From Acidobacteriota bacterium (GTDB lineage: Bacteria; Acidobacteriota; Terriglobia; Acidiferrales; UBA7541), in assembly GCA_013289695.1 (NCBI GenBank), contig JABCZK010000001.1:1-64000 (forward strand): DNA of 64,000 nucleotides, given 5' to 3'. How positions within the stretch are numbered: the stretch's first letter is position 1; every line of letters begins with the position of its first letter. The position numbers were made by a program, and so were the translations under genes. The notes below the pieces were generated by a model. The model worked only from the letters and a program-made list of their open reading frames with translations, was not told the origin of the DNA and did not search any database. Of the stretch, positions 62,356 to 64,000 are shown in pieces.

Positions 62356-62928
62356 TTACGGCTGGGCCAGGAATTTTTCGAGGGGCTCCCAGTAGTTTTT
62401 GTTCCAGCCATCGAGGAGGCTTTGGCCGTCGCCATCGGGAAAGCCTCTGTGGTCGAGCGTGAGTTTGGTGCCGGAGCCGTTGGCCGCGAGTTCGAACTTT
62501 ACGATTGAGTAGACGCCGGGGTTCCAGTACATCGGACGCCAGGCTTGGACGATTCTTTGGCCCGGGAGCAGTTCGATTTGCCTACCGGTGACGATGCCAC
62601 CGAACATGGAGAAAGTGCCGCCGGCTTCCTGGCTGATTTGCACGGGCGGCGCTCCGGAGGGCATGCGCGTCTTCATGGCGCTGCTGAGTTCGACGACGCG
62701 CTGAAACTGTTTCGCGTTGGTGAGAGCTTCGTAAACACGCTTGGGGCTGGCCGCGAAGGTGACCTCCTGGTGAATGGATTCGGTGGTATGAGAAATAGGG
62801 TCGTCCGCGTTCGCATGAGCCTGGGTTGAGCCGAGGATGAGTCCGCTGACGGCCATCGCTACGCCAGCGAGGACTTGGCGACGCGCAGGGCCCCTGGGTA
62901 GCGCCGCCAAATCGGTGTTGTCGCTCAT
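62356..62928 (-). CDS. Exported SRPBCC (AHSA1-like) protein with Tat-like signal
   Basis: The protein has 190 residues from ATG 62928 (GGAGG upstream). The N-terminus contains ARRQVLAGVAMAVSG, a twin-Arg signal-like sequence. The mature part has the START/SRPBCC pattern: HQEVTFAASPKRVYEALTNA, then QEAGGTFSMFGGIVTGRQIE, WRPMYWNPGVYSIVKFELAA and a C-terminal helix with WNKNYWEPLEKFLAQP. This fold binds hydrophobic ligands; here it would act outside the cytoplasm. The ligand is unknown. Confidence 0.82.
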   Translation of the reverse strand: MSDNTDLAALPRGPARRQVLAGVAMAVSGLILGSTQAHANADDPISHTTESIHQEVTFAASPKRVYEALTNAKQFQRVVELSSAMKTRMPSGAPPVQISQEAGGTFSMFGGIVTGRQIELLPGQRIVQAWRPMYWNPGVYSIVKFELAANGSGTKLTLDHRGFPDGDGQSLLDGWNKNYWEPLEKFLAQP

Positions 62929-63004
62929 TATGTTCCTCCGGAGCGCTGCTGGATTCGTGCGCTCGACCACGGCTGCTGGCATGAAATGGAAACCCGAAGA
63001 GGCG

Positions 63005-63370
63005 CTATTTGTTCGGAGCGATTAAACCGGTTCTCCGGTATTGATCGAAGGCCGCAAGGCACAGGCCCGACATCATCAGCAACGCCGACACCCGGATGTG
63101 AGGGCTGTCTAGGCGTCCAATCACGATTAAAGCGAATGCAACCCACCTTGGCCCGCTGCGCCGTGATTTTGGCTCAGCATCGTCGCCAGAGATTAGCAAA
63201 GAGAGCTTTGGTCGCGATGTAAGTAAGTACAAATCGAAACAAATCAGCAAACTGGACACGCCCACGAACAATGTCCACCACCGCCTGCTGTCCGTGATGA
63301 AGACGAACTCCAAGCCAGCGAAGAGAACCGCCAGCGCCAACCATCGGACTGCGCTAAATTTATCGCTCAT
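63005..63370 (-). CDS. Membrane hypothetical protein
   Basis: The 121-residue protein (ATG 63370; a longer frame from GTG 63391 is possible) has about four membrane helices: roughly 9-25, 32-52, 76-90 and 94-110. Its loop SGDDAEPKSRRSGPR is charged. No family was recognised. The next gene upstream is the dehydrogenase at 63530, divergent. Confidence 0.55.
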   Translation of the reverse strand: MSDKFSAVRWLALAVLFAGLEFVFITDSRRWWTLFVGVSSLLICFDLYLLTSRPKLSLLISGDDAEPKSRRSGPRWVAFALIVIGRLDSPHIRVSALLMMSGLCLAAFDQYRRTGLIAPNK

Positions 63371-63529
63371 GTTTGATTTCGCGGCCTTCACTGACCGCCG
63401 CGCCAGATATTAACTAAGCGTGACTGTAAATGCCAGCCTGTGTGCGCGGGAGTTCCGTATCAATCAAGAATTAAGCGGTACCGCGCTCGTGTACAAGCTG
63501 CGGGGATTCCCCTAAAATGAAAAGCGGCT

Positions 63530-64000
63530 ATGAAACATACAATTACTTTGATTCCCGGCGACGGGATTGGTCCGGAAGTATCGCACGCGGTGCAGCAGAT
63601 CATTGGCGCAGCGGGAGTGGACATTGCGTGGGAAGAAATTCCGGCGCGGGCGGAGATCGAGCGGCGGGGGCAGGACTTCATGCATTCGGGAGTGCTGGAA
63701 TCGATCCGCAAGAACCGGGTGGCCTTAAAGGGGCCTCTGGCGACGGCGGTGGCTGGCGGGCCGCCGAGCATTAACGTGGGATTGCGGAAGGCGTTGGATT
63801 TGTATGCGAATTTGCGGCCGGTAAAGAATTTGGAGGGCGTGCAGTCGCGGTATCTGGGCGTGGATATTGTGCTGATCCGCGAGAACACCGAGGATCTTTA
63901 CGCGGGGCTGGAGCACACTGTGGTTCCGGGCGTCGTCGAGAGCTTGAAAATTATTACGGAGAAGGCTTCGACGCGGGTGGCGAAGTTTGCGTTTGAATTT
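63530..64000 (+). CDS. Isocitrate/isopropylmalate dehydrogenase family, partial
   Basis: The gene runs off the end of the window; 157 residues are visible. It begins MKHTITLIPGDGIGPEVSHA, typical of the family's dinucleotide-binding start. The substrate-binding region is present in ALKGPLATAVAGGPPSINVG, LDLYANLRPVKNL and VLIRENTEDLYAGLEH. The Ser in SINVGLRK and the Asn-Leu-Arg-Pro-Val order suit NAD-dependent isocitrate dehydrogenase rather than LeuB, but the distinguishing C-terminal half is missing. Confidence 0.85.
   Translation, partial: MKHTITLIPGDGIGPEVSHAVQQIIGAAGVDIAWEEIPARAEIERRGQDFMHSGVLESIRKNRVALKGPLATAVAGGPPSINVGLRKALDLYANLRPVKNLEGVQSRYLGVDIVLIRENTEDLYAGLEHTVVPGVVESLKIITEKASTRVAKFAFEF

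Overview
The window is a stretch of bacterial chromosome, GC-rich by eye, most probably from an Acidobacteriota (Terriglobia-like) genome. The inference rests on gene content: a VWFA-related secreted protein of the type characteristic of Acidobacteria (23308-24453), a DUF2934 protein, several large Ig-like or NHL-type exported proteins, a small exported protein ending in a Leu-His-Val-Leu-Cys type tail (11159-11449), and short GC-rich interspersed repeats between genes. No rRNA, tRNA, CRISPR array, transposase or integrase was seen.

Layout. 1-10 kb: an exported protein, a decayed secretin/cohesin (GspD-like) fragment, a DUF5996 protein, gamma-glutamyltransferase, a SnoaL-like exported protein, small hypotheticals, a fatty acid desaturase and an alpha/beta hydrolase. 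10-18 kb: an XRE regulator, a REC-PAS-GGDEF-EAL phosphodiesterase, an SDR oxidoreductase and a YbiT-type ABC-F ATPase. 18-30 kb: a nucleotide pyrophosphatase/phosphodiesterase followed by a YceH protein, a YVTN propeller, a VWFA protein, a PilZ-receiver protein, and a CpxA/CpxR-like two-component pair. 30-33.5 kb: a TPR/aspartyl-protease protein, then the most unusual unit of the window, a SatD-family gene followed by a DUF3307 membrane gene, each preceded by a pair of 18-bp palindromic sites with the same 28-bp period. 33.5-47 kb: an Ig-like lipoprotein, a flotillin/SPFH protein, a cold-shock gene behind a structured leader, a frameshifted antitoxin, exported hypotheticals, a TauE-DUF1634 pair, an MFS exporter and lgt.

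47.5-57.8 kb is an accessory region. Intact host genes (a second PilZ-receiver paralog, RidA, an NHL-type protein) are interleaved with short, frameshifted or truncated genes that look like the structural and lysis module of one decayed phage (scaffold-like, connector-like, tail-like, GNAT-like and lysozyme-like pieces in a phage-like order). 58-64 kb returns to ordinary genes: a DsbA-like oxidoreductase, NAD synthetase, an ErpA/IscA-type Fe-S protein with a clear terminator, a SRPBCC protein and the 5' part of an isocitrate/isopropylmalate dehydrogenase.

Themes. Cyclic-di-GMP signalling recurs: one EAL phosphodiesterase and two PilZ proteins, and all three carry receiver domains whose phosphoacceptor Asp is replaced (Asn, Glu, Glu). 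The SatD-like protein has motifs resembling class III nucleotide cyclases plus a C-terminal HTH, and with its paired operators and DUF3307 partner it is the best candidate for an undescribed regulatory system. All functional statements come from reading the sequence and recalling families; no database search was run.
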